Assembly: GCF_014202275.1 (NCBI RefSeq)
Contig: NZ_JACHGF010000003.1
Span: forward strand, 620,001 to 684,000
Direction: 5' to 3'
Source: Rhabdobacter roseus
GTDB taxonomy: Bacteria > Bacteroidota > Bacteroidia > Cytophagales > Spirosomataceae
DNA length: 64,000 nucleotides
Part shown: positions 25,455-35,200 of the stretch, in pieces
Layout: each line of letters begins with the position of its first letter
How positions within the stretch are numbered: position 1 is the stretch's first letter
Position numbers and translations under genes: made by a program
The notes under the pieces: generated by a model
What the model was told of the DNA's origin: nothing
The model's database searches: none
The model's input: the letters and a program-made list of their open reading frames with translations, nothing else

Positions 25455-28400
25455 CTACATCGCCGTCTCCTGCCTGATATGATTCAGGTACGCCTGGGTT
25501 TCTTCCACCGTCCGGTAGTTCAGCTGCGTACTGATAGCCCCCGACAGCATGGCCATCCGGAGCGAGCGGGTTTCTTCGATGTGCATCATCATCAGGCTCT
25601 CGAGGGCGGCGGTGGAGGTACCACCTTCGGTACCGGCTGCGCCCTGGGCCACGGCTTGGCTGGGCTTGGTGCCGCTGAGCCGCCACTGCTCCATCTGGGC
25701 CACGGTGGCCGCCATTACGGGGTCCTTGAGCATGTCGTTCGGGATGACGTACTCCTGCTTGTACTTCTCGCCCGCGATGTAGCTGCGGCCGCCCAGGTCG
25801 AAGAGCGTAGGCCGGTTCACGTAGCCCGCGGGCTGGGTCGAAACGTGCAGGCTGGCCATGTCGGTGTAGCCACCTTTCTCCCGGCCCGGCATGAAAGACT
25901 GGATCGTCTGCCCGGCAATGGTACCTATGCTAATACCAGCGCGTATCTTGGCCGCTACCACCAGGGGCGTCGATATAGCCTGGCCGCCGGGTATAGCCGC
26001 GTAGGCCAGCTTGATGGCCGCGATCTCCCGTTGGGTCTTCACGATGATATCCGAGATGGCCATGGCCTTCTCGAACACAAAAAGCCCCTTGTGAATGGCG
26101 CTCGACTCCTTGAAGAACCCTTTCAGCGTCGATACGCCTTCCGTCAGGGCTTCCCGCTTGGCGTCGGCCAGCTCAAACTCCGCCGCCTGCATTTCCTGCG
26201 CAAATTGTACAGCCGCATCCCGGCGCATTTTGGCGCGCTCAATGTCTTTTTCGGCAATCTGCTGCTCCAGGTCGCTGGTGTCCTCGCCGTAGGCCTGCCG
26301 GAGCAGGAAGAGCGAAATCAGGTACCCTTCTTCGGCATCGAGCTTAGCCTGGTGCGCGTCCGGCCCCAGCAGCTCGCCGCTTAGCTCCTGCTTGCCTATT
26401 TCGGTGGTCTTTTCGCCGTAGGCTGCCTTCAGCAGAGCTTCGTCGGCTTTTTGCTGCTCTTCCAGCTCCTTATCGCGCTTGGCTTGCTCCTCCTTCGCTT
26501 TTTTTTCTTTCTCCTGAGCCGCTTTCTCCTGAGCATGGACCTGCTGCTTGTCGTACTGCTCTTCGGCTTTTTCGTAGTACTTGTGCCGGATGTTCACCAG
26601 GGCGTCGGCCTCCATCTGGTTGATCTTCGCGATCTCGTCACTATGCCCTTTCGCTTCGTCGCGCAGCTTGGCGTACTTGTTCCGGGCTATCTGGAGCTCC
26701 CGTTCCAAACCGTCGAGCTGGTCGGCCTCCAGCTGCCGCTGGGCATCCAGCTGGCGTTGCCTGCGCTGGTCGGCTTTCTTATCGTCGTCATCATCGCCGC
26801 TCCCTGGTGTGTAGGTGGTTGACGTAGTATCGTCCCCCGGTACTTTCGGCTGCTTGTTGTTGCCGGAGGTAGGCTTTTCTGAGGGTAGTTCATAGCCGCG
26901 TCGTTTGCGCCGGTCTACCATTTCCAGGTCGTGGAGCTCCCCCTGCTGGGCCTTGATCTGTGCCTGGATCTGGGCTTGCTCGTTCCGCATGCTCTGGCGC
27001 TCGGCGTCGGTTAGGTTGCGCTTTCCCCGCTGCCCCATGCCCAGGTCTACATCCTCGTAGCCCCGGTTGAGCACGTTTTGCAGGTGCGCGGCCCGGCCTC
27101 CCAGCATCTGCGTTTCGGTTCGCAGCGTTTCGATCCGGCTCTGGCGCATGGTCTCCAGCAGCTTTTTCTGCTCTTCGGTATACAGCCTTACCTTTTCCTT
27201 ATTAATGTCCAGCGCCCGGCCGTAGGCATCGAACTCCGTAACGGCCGCGGGCACCAGGTCCGCGATGGCGTCCAGGACCTTATTAAGTTCCTCCTGCTCT
27301 TCTTTCGTTAGGGTAGTTTTGGCCTTCAGCTCGTCGAAGCGCTTCAGCAACGGGGGTAGCTTGCTTTCGGCCCGGGCTACCTTATCCATTTGCGCGCTCA
27401 GCTGTTCCAGCTGTTCGCCGGTACCGGAGATCATGCCCGTAACCTTCCCGAAGGATTCTACCAGAGCCATTCCTACCAACGCAATCGACTCCAGGAAGCT
27501 ATCGGCTTTTTTCTTCAGCTTGTCGATAACCGCCGCCGCGTTGTTATTTTTTTTCTCGAATTCGCCCAGGACGCTGTTGCTCTCCCCGATCGCTTTCGTG
27601 GCCAGCCCTACCTGATCCGCCAGCATTTCACCGTTGGCGCCGATCTTCATCATCACCTCACTAGCCCCGGAGCCTTCCAGCTTCAGGTCGGAGAGGATCT
27701 TGGCAAACGTGGTAGCCTGGGCGCCGCTCGTCTTCGCCCCCTGAGCCACCTTCACAAAAGCCCCAAAAAGATCGGTATTCAGCAGCTGTTCAAACTCCTT
27801 CGTCGACATCCCGGCTACCTTGGCAAAGCCCTCGACGTCGTTGAGCATTTTTTGCAAGATGGTGTTCACGGCGGTGGATCCGCGCTCGGCCGTCACGTTC
27901 AGGTTTTCGAGCGTGGCAGAAAGCCCCAGTACCTGGCCAGACGTGAATCCGAGCGGAATGGCCACCCCACCGATCCGGCTGCCGAAGTCGGCCAGGCCTT
28001 TCCCACTGGCCGCGCCGGAGGCCTCGAGTACGTTCATGGCGTTCCCGATGTGCAGCAGGTCTTCGCCGATATTGTCGCTTTTTATATCGGAGAAGATATT
28101 CCGCATCTTTAGCACGCTTTCGCTCAGGTCTTCCACGCTGTCGAACTGGTCGCCCAGGGCCACGTTGAGCTTGTCGGCGCTATCCACAAAGCCCTGCATC
28201 TCTTCCTTGGCCACGCCGAAGCGCCCGCCCGACTCCGCCATTTTGCGCAGATCCTCGTTCAGCGTGCGGGTGTCGATCTTGCCCAGCTCACTATTCAGCT
28301 CCTTTACCTCCTGCTTTGACATGTCGGCGGCCTTGGCCACGTCGGCGAACGAATCGCTCACGGCGTATACCTTATCCTTCACCAGGCTACCCAGCTGCAT

Positions 28401-28973
28401 GAGCTGATCCGTCAGGTACGTCACGGCCGTACCACCCAGGAAACCCACGAAGACATCCTTCCAACCTGCCTTCAAGTTTTTCCCGGCCGCAGTAAGGTCG
28501 TTCACGCGGGTTTTGCTGCTGTGCAGCTCCTCGTTGACGGTCTTCACCTGCCGGGCTTTTTCGGCGTAAGCCTTGGCGAAGTCGGCGTCGCTCTGGCCTT
28601 CTGCCTGCTTGAGGTTATGGAGCTCTTTGGTGAGTTGCTTGGCGGCATTCTCCATGTCCTTCATGCTCACCTGGGCTTTTTTGCCGTCCACGATCAGCTG
28701 TACCGTCGACTTCGCCAGGGCGCTCTGGGCGCTCGTCACTTCCTTGATCCGCTCGGCCTCGTGGTGGTAGGCCACGCCTACCTTTTCTACCTCCTGCGCC
28801 TTTTTGGCGTAGGCCTTGGCAAAGTCGGCGTCGCTCTGGCCTTCAGCCTGCTTCATGTTGCGCAGCTCCTTCCGGACCTGCTGAAGGGCGGTACCCAGTT
28901 CCTTCAGGGAGGCCTTGCCCGCTTCGCCATCGATGACGAGCTGTACGACCGATTTTTGGGGTGTGTTTCCCAT
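25455..28973 (-). CDS. Phage tail tape measure protein
   Basis: 1172 residues. Two N-terminal tandem repeats (about 9-62 and 90-143) share LKQAEGQSDADFAKAYA. A TP901/phiC31-like tape-measure core (about 150-470) has DVFVGFLGGTAVTYLTDQ and repeated ADMSKQEVKELN, MRNIFSDI, IGNAMNVLEASGAASGKGLA and LGFTSGQVLGLSATLENL segments. A long coiled coil follows (about 500-900, including KEKKAKEEQAKRDKELEEQQ) and then a hydrophobic pore-like region (AMAISDIIVKTQREIAAIKL). It sets tail length and passes DNA into the host. It is the last structural gene of the leftward unit, which is unusual. Confidence 0.93.
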   Translation of the reverse strand: MGNTPQKSVVQLVIDGEAGKASLKELGTALQQVRKELRNMKQAEGQSDADFAKAYAKKAQEVEKVGVAYHHEAERIKEVTSAQSALAKSTVQLIVDGKKAQVSMKDMENAAKQLTKELHNLKQAEGQSDADFAKAYAEKARQVKTVNEELHSSKTRVNDLTAAGKNLKAGWKDVFVGFLGGTAVTYLTDQLMQLGSLVKDKVYAVSDSFADVAKAADMSKQEVKELNSELGKIDTRTLNEDLRKMAESGGRFGVAKEEMQGFVDSADKLNVALGDQFDSVEDLSESVLKMRNIFSDIKSDNIGEDLLHIGNAMNVLEASGAASGKGLADFGSRIGGVAIPLGFTSGQVLGLSATLENLNVTAERGSTAVNTILQKMLNDVEGFAKVAGMSTKEFEQLLNTDLFGAFVKVAQGAKTSGAQATTFAKILSDLKLEGSGASEVMMKIGANGEMLADQVGLATKAIGESNSVLGEFEKKNNNAAAVIDKLKKKADSFLESIALVGMALVESFGKVTGMISGTGEQLEQLSAQMDKVARAESKLPPLLKRFDELKAKTTLTKEEQEELNKVLDAIADLVPAAVTEFDAYGRALDINKEKVRLYTEEQKKLLETMRQSRIETLRTETQMLGGRAAHLQNVLNRGYEDVDLGMGQRGKRNLTDAERQSMRNEQAQIQAQIKAQQGELHDLEMVDRRKRRGYELPSEKPTSGNNKQPKVPGDDTTSTTYTPGSGDDDDDKKADQRRQRQLDAQRQLEADQLDGLERELQIARNKYAKLRDEAKGHSDEIAKINQMEADALVNIRHKYYEKAEEQYDKQQVHAQEKAAQEKEKKAKEEQAKRDKELEEQQKADEALLKAAYGEKTTEIGKQELSGELLGPDAHQAKLDAEEGYLISLFLLRQAYGEDTSDLEQQIAEKDIERAKMRRDAAVQFAQEMQAAEFELADAKREALTEGVSTLKGFFKESSAIHKGLFVFEKAMAISDIIVKTQREIAAIKLAYAAIPGGQAISTPLVVAAKIRAGISIGTIAGQTIQSFMPGREKGGYTDMASLHVSTQPAGYVNRPTLFDLGGRSYIAGEKYKQEYVIPNDMLKDPVMAATVAQMEQWRLSGTKPSQAVAQGAAGTEGGTSTAALESLMMMHIEETRSLRMAMLSGAISTQLNYRTVEETQAYLNHIRQETAM

Positions 28974-28978
28974 GGTAA

Positions 28979-29506
28979 TTAGAATTCAAGGGGGATTTGT
29001 CCGGAGGGTAGATTCTGCGCCAGGTTTTCCTGCACGGCGCGGGCCACGTCGCGCGCGGCCACTTCGGCCAGGCGGTGGCGCTCGCGGCCCCACACCTGGC
29101 TAAACCAGGGCTTCGGCCTGCGGGTGATCCTGCCGGGGCTGCGGCCGTCGGTGAGCGCCCGGCCGGTCTGGCGCTCAATGAGCGTGATGCCCCGCCCTAC
29201 ACCCATGTCCGCAAAGCGGCCGTAGAAGTTGAACCGGATCTCGCCCGTCACCTTGCCGGTACCCTTCGTGATCCGGGATTTGAAAGATTCGTACAGATCG
29301 CCCTCATGCCGGACATCCAGCTGCCAAATGCTCTTTTGGTATTTCTCCGTAGAGAATTTCACAAAATCGCGCATGGTACCTTCCAGTACCTGGTCCAGCA
29401 CCATTTCCGGTAGTTGGTTATTGGGGAGGTCGGGAATCACACGCTCCGTGCTGCCCAGCGCCTTGGAGCGCTTGGCGCGGCTGAGTACCCCTTTCGTTAT
29501 GGCCAT
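28979..29506 (-). CDS. Phage structural protein, HK97-gp10-like or minor tail candidate
   Basis: 175 residues, basic, located 5 bp upstream of the tape measure gene. The central RFNFYGRFADMGVGRGITLI and RRPKPWFSQVWGRERHRLAE are reminiscent of gp10/Mu gpG-type head-tail proteins ('RF.DMG.. G'), but I cannot prove the family. It begins directly after a terminator-like hairpin with T7, so it likely opens a new translation unit with the tape measure. Confidence 0.55.
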   Translation of the reverse strand: MAITKGVLSRAKRSKALGSTERVIPDLPNNQLPEMVLDQVLEGTMRDFVKFSTEKYQKSIWQLDVRHEGDLYESFKSRITKGTGKVTGEIRFNFYGRFADMGVGRGITLIERQTGRALTDGRSPGRITRRPKPWFSQVWGRERHRLAEVAARDVARAVQENLAQNLPSGQIPLEF

Positions 29507-29517
29507 AGTAAAAAAAT

Positions 29518-29546
29518 GATCAGGCTGCGAGATACACAGCCTGATC
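29518..29546 (-). terminator. Hairpin with T run directly before a phage start codon
   Basis: Ten-base arms GATCAGGCTG and CAGCCTGATC; on the minus strand followed by ATTTTTTTACT and the ATG at 29506. It also closes the region next to the forward DUF4468-like gene. Confidence 0.75.
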
Positions 29547-29554
29547 TGGATAGT

Positions 29555-29567
29555 GAAGGAAAGATGC
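29555..29567 (-). repeat. Copy of the intergenic repeat GAAGGAAAGTTGC (one mismatch)
   Basis: GAAGGAAAGATGC, eight bases from the hairpin at 29518-29546. Shares ATAGTGAAGGAAAG with the copy at 54538. Confidence 0.6.
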
Positions 29568-29636
29568 AGGGGTAAATAGGCGTAGGCAGGTACTTTACTT
29601 AAGGTTTCGAATCAACTACACCTATTTATCCAAAAC

Positions 29637-30176
29637 ATGAAAAAGCTTTTCTTCTGCCTATGTATCCTGGTCAGCGCCCCTCTGTTGGCCCAGGAGCCGG
29701 TCACCTACCAGGAAGTAGTTACCGCTGAAAAACTAACCCAGGCCCAGATCCTGGAAAAGGCCAACCAGTGGGCCGTCAAGGCCTTCAAGGATTACCAGAA
29801 AACCATCCAGTACCGCGACACGTCGCAAGTAGTGCTCAACGGCGCGCTCAGCCATGTTACTACGGTTGGGTCCGGACTCACCGCGGCGGTGGTACCCCGC
29901 AACTACACCTACCAACTTACGGTAGAAGCCAAGCCCGGCCGGTACCGGCTCTCGATTAATAACATCACGGTTTCGACCCCGCAGGCGGGCCTGACGGCCG
30001 CCCTGCCTACCCGCCAGGCCGTACTCGACGCCCATAACGCGACGGGCGGCGGCAAACGGATGAAGGAGAACCTGATCAAGAGCACCAACGACGAGTACGA
30101 CTACCTGGACGCGTACTTCAAGGGGGTACTTTCTTCCATTCAGAAGCACGTCGCCGACAGCAAGGACGACTGGTAA
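29637..30176 (+). CDS. Secreted DUF4468-like protein (lysogenic-conversion cargo)
   Basis: 179 residues with a clear signal peptide (MKKLFFCLCILVSAPLLAQ, cleavage after AQ). The mature part has the DUF4468-like layout: helix AQILEKANQWAVKAFKDYQK, a Ser/Thr strand region with VVPRNYTYQLTVEAKPGRYRLSI, and a C-terminal helix. DUF4468 proteins are periplasmic or surface proteins of unknown function in Bacteroidota. It is forward inside the leftward prophage and bounded by hairpins on both sides, so it is probably expressed from its own promoter in the lysogen. Confidence 0.8.
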   Translation: MKKLFFCLCILVSAPLLAQEPVTYQEVVTAEKLTQAQILEKANQWAVKAFKDYQKTIQYRDTSQVVLNGALSHVTTVGSGLTAAVVPRNYTYQLTVEAKPGRYRLSINNITVSTPQAGLTAALPTRQAVLDAHNATGGGKRMKENLIKSTNDEYDYLDAYFKGVLSSIQKHVADSKDDW

Positions 30177-30222
30177 GCCCGCTACCGCGGAATTATATTT
30201 GGCACCGGCACCAGGTACCAGC

Positions 30223-30248
30223 TCCCAAAACAAAATTAAGTTTTGGGA
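30223..30248. terminator. Bidirectional terminator between convergent genes
   Basis: Nine-base arms TCCCAAAAC and GTTTTGGGA with an eight-base AT loop, 47 bp past the DUF4468-like stop and 7 bp before the end of the opposing 30255-32252 gene. Confidence 0.7.
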
Positions 30249-30254
30249 ACTGAT

Positions 30255-32252
30255 CTACAAGGCCACATAGCCCGCGCCCGGCAGCAGCAGGTAGTCCAGG
30301 GTCGTGATCACGTCCCCGTTGGCATCCTCGGTATGGTCTTCGTAGCGGATGGCCACGCGCGGGCGGCGGTACTCGTGGCCCGATACCTGCGCCGTGATGG
30401 TGGCCATGGAGGTAGATCCACCCCAGGGCGACAGGATCCCGGACGTTTCTTCGTAGGTCACCGGCAGGTTCGACGGGTTGGCGGGGAGCGTCTTGCCCGC
30501 GTCAGCCCAGACCCGGATCACCACGTCGGCGTAGGTAATGTCCGCGGCCGCGCTGTTGATGTACTCGTAGTTTTCCAGTAGCAGCTCTACGTAGAATTCC
30601 TCCGTGCTCGGCCGGTTGGGTACCGCATCCGGAGGGAGCAGTACCAGCAAGGAAGCCTTGACCGGGATCTGCCCCCGCCAACCTGGTAGCGATACGTTCA
30701 GGCGCTGCACCAGGTACCTGGTCAGCACGCTGTTTTCACCCCGGATCAGCTGGGGCTCGTACATCCGGAGCGCCCGCAGCTGCCGGAGCGGCAGCAGCAG
30801 CTCGTACCGGATCTGCCGGGCGTTGGCCTGGAAAAAATAGTACGGCAGCGTGAGCTTGCGGTACACGCTGTCGTTCTGCTCCGGATCCAGGCTCCAGTCC
30901 CCTATTTTTTCCTGGAAATAATTCCGGCTTATGCTCGTGCCCAGGGGGTACTGCTGGTTGTCGGCCGCGCGGTGGAAGCCGCGGTAGCTCAGGAGCCGCA
31001 GCCCAAACTCATTCTTGTGCTTGTAGCCGGTGCTGAAGTAGTCGCTCAGCCCGCGGTAGATGCCCGAGTTCAGATTGCCCTTCATGCGCGCGCTGGGCAC
31101 GTACCAGTTTACGTTGTTGCCCTCGCTGTTGGGCACGCGCTGCATGGCCAGGGTACCTATGCTGCACTTCACTTCTTTCTGCGCCTGCTTGATCTTCGTT
31201 GTGACGGGGTTGGTGTCCTTGTAGATTTCGTCCAGGTTATCCTGGTACGAAAGTACCGAGTACCCCTTCTCGTCGGGGATCTCGTTGTCGTAGCCTTTCA
31301 GCACGAAGGGAGACAGGTCCTGGGCGGGGGCGCGCTGGATGGTATCCAGCAGCTCGAAGCGCGCTTCCAGGGTACCGGAGTCGAAGTAGATCCCCACGCC
31401 CAGGTCGTCTCGCAGGGCTTTCAAAAAATCCGTAATGGGCAAGTAAGGCACGTGCAGGCCCAGGTTGATCCGCACCCCACCGGGGGGCGGCGTCCGGATG
31501 GCGCTGTCGATGGTCTGGGTATTGTCTACCGTCCAGGTACGTACCTCCGGGTGTTGCAGGAAGGTACCTACCGCCCGGTACCCAAACAGCGCACAGACGC
31601 GCTCAATGACGTACGTAAGGTACAGGTAAGGCACCACGTGAAAGCCGCGCGGATATACGCCGAACACGGAGCCCGTCGTGAAGTCGGTGACGAAATCCTG
31701 GCCATTCCAGGCGTTCAGGTACTGGCTGTAGTAGTAGAACTGCACGTCGGGGGCTTCGCTTTGCTTCGGGGCAAAGAGCGGGCTGTAGACCGGAAAAAAC
31801 GTAACGGGGAAAGTACCCGGCGCGGCCTGGGCAATGGCCTTCATGCGCGCGCGGATGTCCGTGGCGTTGTTGCACAGCCAGAAGCGCTCCGTGAACGCCT
31901 CGTGCAGGTACCGGCCCTTCACCCGGCTGGCCAGCTCGCCGGAGTCGATCTTGAGGTACCCGCTGGCTCCGTCGCGCTGGACGCGGTAGCTGAGCGTGCA
32001 GCGGCTGAGCGGCATCCCGTTCAGGGCCACGGCCACCTTCACGTCGCGCGGGCGGGTTTCGGGCAGGTACGAGTACCCTAGGAAGCGCTTGTTGTTATCC
32101 GACAACGGAAAGCTCACGGGATAACTAAAGGTACCCGGCAGCTCCTCGCCACTACCCAGCAGCCAGTTGTTGTACTCGATTTCGACGGCCGTATCCGGGT
32201 CGAGATCGAGGAGCAGGTTGGCTTCGTTGCGGATTTCTAGCATACTATTCAA
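30255..32252 (-). CDS. Large phage virion protein, tail/baseplate candidate
   Basis: 665 residues, overlapping the fibre gene by 8 bp. The N terminus VEIEYNNWLLGSGEELPGTF resembles a strand-rich module seen in large tail proteins of Bacteroidota phages. Mixed alpha/beta, without membrane segments. Its place between fibre and tape-measure genes suggests a tail-tip or baseplate role, which is inference. No catalytic motif recognised. Confidence 0.5.
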   Translation of the reverse strand: MNSMLEIRNEANLLLDLDPDTAVEIEYNNWLLGSGEELPGTFSYPVSFPLSDNNKRFLGYSYLPETRPRDVKVAVALNGMPLSRCTLSYRVQRDGASGYLKIDSGELASRVKGRYLHEAFTERFWLCNNATDIRARMKAIAQAAPGTFPVTFFPVYSPLFAPKQSEAPDVQFYYYSQYLNAWNGQDFVTDFTTGSVFGVYPRGFHVVPYLYLTYVIERVCALFGYRAVGTFLQHPEVRTWTVDNTQTIDSAIRTPPPGGVRINLGLHVPYLPITDFLKALRDDLGVGIYFDSGTLEARFELLDTIQRAPAQDLSPFVLKGYDNEIPDEKGYSVLSYQDNLDEIYKDTNPVTTKIKQAQKEVKCSIGTLAMQRVPNSEGNNVNWYVPSARMKGNLNSGIYRGLSDYFSTGYKHKNEFGLRLLSYRGFHRAADNQQYPLGTSISRNYFQEKIGDWSLDPEQNDSVYRKLTLPYYFFQANARQIRYELLLPLRQLRALRMYEPQLIRGENSVLTRYLVQRLNVSLPGWRGQIPVKASLLVLLPPDAVPNRPSTEEFYVELLLENYEYINSAAADITYADVVIRVWADAGKTLPANPSNLPVTYEETSGILSPWGGSTSMATITAQVSGHEYRRPRVAIRYEDHTEDANGDVITTLDYLLLPGAGYVAL

Positions 32253-35200
32253 TTTTCAAGCTCACATCCGCCAGCTCATAATCAGCATCATCGCGCATTA
32301 TGGAAAAGGTGAAGGTCGTATCCCCGGCCGCCAAATCGAACTCAAAAACCGCCTCCGTCCAGTGCAACCCAATCAGCTCCCGGAAGGTGGCATTGTTGGT
32401 GCCCTTCACGATATGCAGCCTCACGTTGGCGTTGTCGTAGGTGTCCAGCGTAATGGGCGCACTACCCGGAAAAGGTTGGTTGTAGTCGAAGATCGGCGGG
32501 TTCCGGCGCGCAATCACCTTCAGCTGCGCCTTCCGTTTGTAGGCGGCGGCGGAGAAGGTAACCGTCTGCGAGGGGTAGTTGCCCGCGCTGACGGGCACCA
32601 CCTGGGTAATCCCCGTGGGCCGGGCCCCGTCGGTCGGCACGAAGGGTGCCAGCGCCCCGGTCACGGTCCAGCCGGTGGTACCTGCGTTGAAATTGCGGGT
32701 AGTGAGCAGCTCCGACGTCCGCAGCTCCTGGGGCAGGGGTCGGGCGTAGTAGTCCTTGCCTTCCACGCCCGTAAACTCCAGGTAGGGAGCCGCTAAGTTG
32801 AACCCACCCACCTGGTGCAGCAGTACCGATACCTTGTCATACTCCAGGTAGTCCTGCAAATTGGTCAGGGTCACAAAGCCTGCCTGGTTGGCCACGGCGT
32901 CCCACTGGTTCAAGATCCGGTTGAACAGGTAGACCGTAGCGGTGGTGCTACCCACAAAGAGCCGCAGCTTCTTTGTAGTCGCCGCCGTGGCGTTGATCAC
33001 GAACTCAAGCAGGGCGTAGTCCGGCATGGCTAGCGTGCTGCCCAGCATCAGGTCCAGGTACTCGCCCACGGTCTGGATGCGCCCGGTGGGCAACGCATAC
33101 CAGGTCGGTAGGGCATCGTAGTAGTTCTGCTTGTCGGTGGCAATGGCCCGTTGGGTAACCAGGATCTCCTTGAACTTCCTGGCCCGCTCCACGGGGTCTG
33201 TGTACCGCAGATCAGCCACCGTGGCCACGGCCACCGCGTCACGCTTGCGGTATATCTTGATACCCCATTTGGGTCTGGGAAGGGATTTTAGGTAGGGCAA
33301 CAAATTAGCCCAAAACAACGTGCAGGTGCGAGGGCCGGGGTGCGACCCTTCCCAGAACGGCGCGTAGTCACTCCCCCGCAGGTAGCGCGTTTTCTCGTAG
33401 ACATCCGCAAAGATAGCCCCCTCCTGAGCCGCCACCTGGCTGAGCACGGCCTGCACCAGCGCGCCCCCGTTGGCCCCGTTGATGTTGTGGTACTCCGTAC
33501 AAATCACCGGACGGTAGCCCAGGGCTTTCACGGCCGCCATTACCTTTTTCAGGTTCACCACGTAGTTGTTGAGCTGATCGGTGCTATTGATCACGCCCTT
33601 ATTGTTATCGTTGGTGAAGCTGATCAGGAAGGCGTACCCGCCTCCCGTAAAGGATTTAATGCCCACACCTTTGTAGGTAGGATCGTTATTCTTAATCCGC
33701 GTCAGGATGAAATCATAATCATCGCCGGACTTGGCGTAGTTCTCCACGTTCCAGTCCGAGTACATCGACAGCACGGCCAGGTAGCTTTTGCCCACCAGGG
33801 TGGAGTAGCTCTCCGAGTAGGAGTCCCCGATCACCAGTACCCGCTCCACGTCCATCAGACCGATCCGCCGCCCGGCGTCGGGTAGCGTAGCCTGCGGCTG
33901 CGACAGCTCAAAGGTTTTGATTTTTGTTAGAATGTTTCTTTCCGGATAGAACGGTACGTAATCGGTAGCCGCGTTGCCCGCTTCGAACTGGAAGCTATCC
34001 AGATTCAGGGCGCTGATCGAGATCCGCACAAAAGCTACCCCGGCCGGAATGGTAACCGCCTTGGTCCAGGCATCATAACCTCCCGCCACGAATACCTTAC
34101 TGGCATTGTAGAAGGCTATGTGGCGCATACCATCGCCTAACCCCGAAGAGCCTGCTTGTACGATAGCTCCTTTCCCGTAGTAGCTGCCTGGGGCTACGGG
34201 AAGGTAATCTGAATAAGCATATTGGGCATTGGATGTTACAGTTCCGGTGCCCCCGTGAATAAAAAAACCAATAGTCGCGGCGCTCTGATCGAAAAGATTC
34301 TTCGAAGCCGGAACTGTCTCATGGATTAGGTCGCCATCACCCAGCTTGGCGCTCCAGGCTGTCTTTTCTGCGTCGGTCACCAGGCGGTGAGTCGTGTCCT
34401 GCTTCACAGCTTCCGCAGGCACCAAGGTACTTCCCAGCGTTTTCTGGCTGTAGGGTACGTAGCTGCTGGCCGCATTGCCCGCCTCGAACTGGAAGGTATC
34501 CGCATTGCCAACCGTGATCGAAATGCGCACAAAGGCTACCCCTTCGGGCACCATAACCGTCTTGGTCCAGGCATCGTAGCCCCCCGAAACGAACACCTTG
34601 CTGGCGTTGTAGAAGGCCACGTGGCGCATCCCATCGCCCACGCCAGTAGCGCCAGGGTGGAAAATGACACCCTTACCGTAGTAGTTGCCGGGCGTGACGG
34701 GAATGTAATCCGAATAGGCGTACGAAGCCCCGGCCGTCACCACGCCGGTACCTCCGTGGATAAAATTCCCGCTGGCCGACAGCGTAGCCTGGTTGAACAG
34801 GTTCTTGGAGGCCAGGAAGCGCTCTTCCAGGGAGGCAATTTTTCCAGACGAGTCATCGCTGGCGGGGGTGTGAACCCACTTGGTTCCGTTCCAGGTGAAT
34901 TCGTCGCCGACCTTGGCAGCAATGCTACCGCCGGTGATGGTCGTCGTGCCCGGTACCGAAACCTTATAGAAATCACCCGCGGCCTTGGTAATGGTGCTTA
35001 GGTTCGGCGTATTGGTGCCCGCGTTGTACTCATCCTTGAAAACGCGCGCCTGGGTACTTACCGCCAGTGCCTGCTGGTAGATAGCCAGCGTTTCGCTCTT
35101 TGCCTGCTGAGTCGCCACCTTATCACCTGCCACCACTTCCTTATCCTGCGAAACCTGGACAGCCAGGGTATTCGCCTCCGTAATCTTCTGCTCTACCAGG

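Noticed and set aside
28530-28960. Tape measure repeats as a diversity-generating retroelement target
   Set aside because: No reverse transcriptase, template repeat or adenine-biased differences seen.
30972-32081. Forward open frame of 369 residues inside the 30255-32252 gene
   Set aside because: Antisense to a coupled phage gene; no motif, composition typical of a shadow frame.
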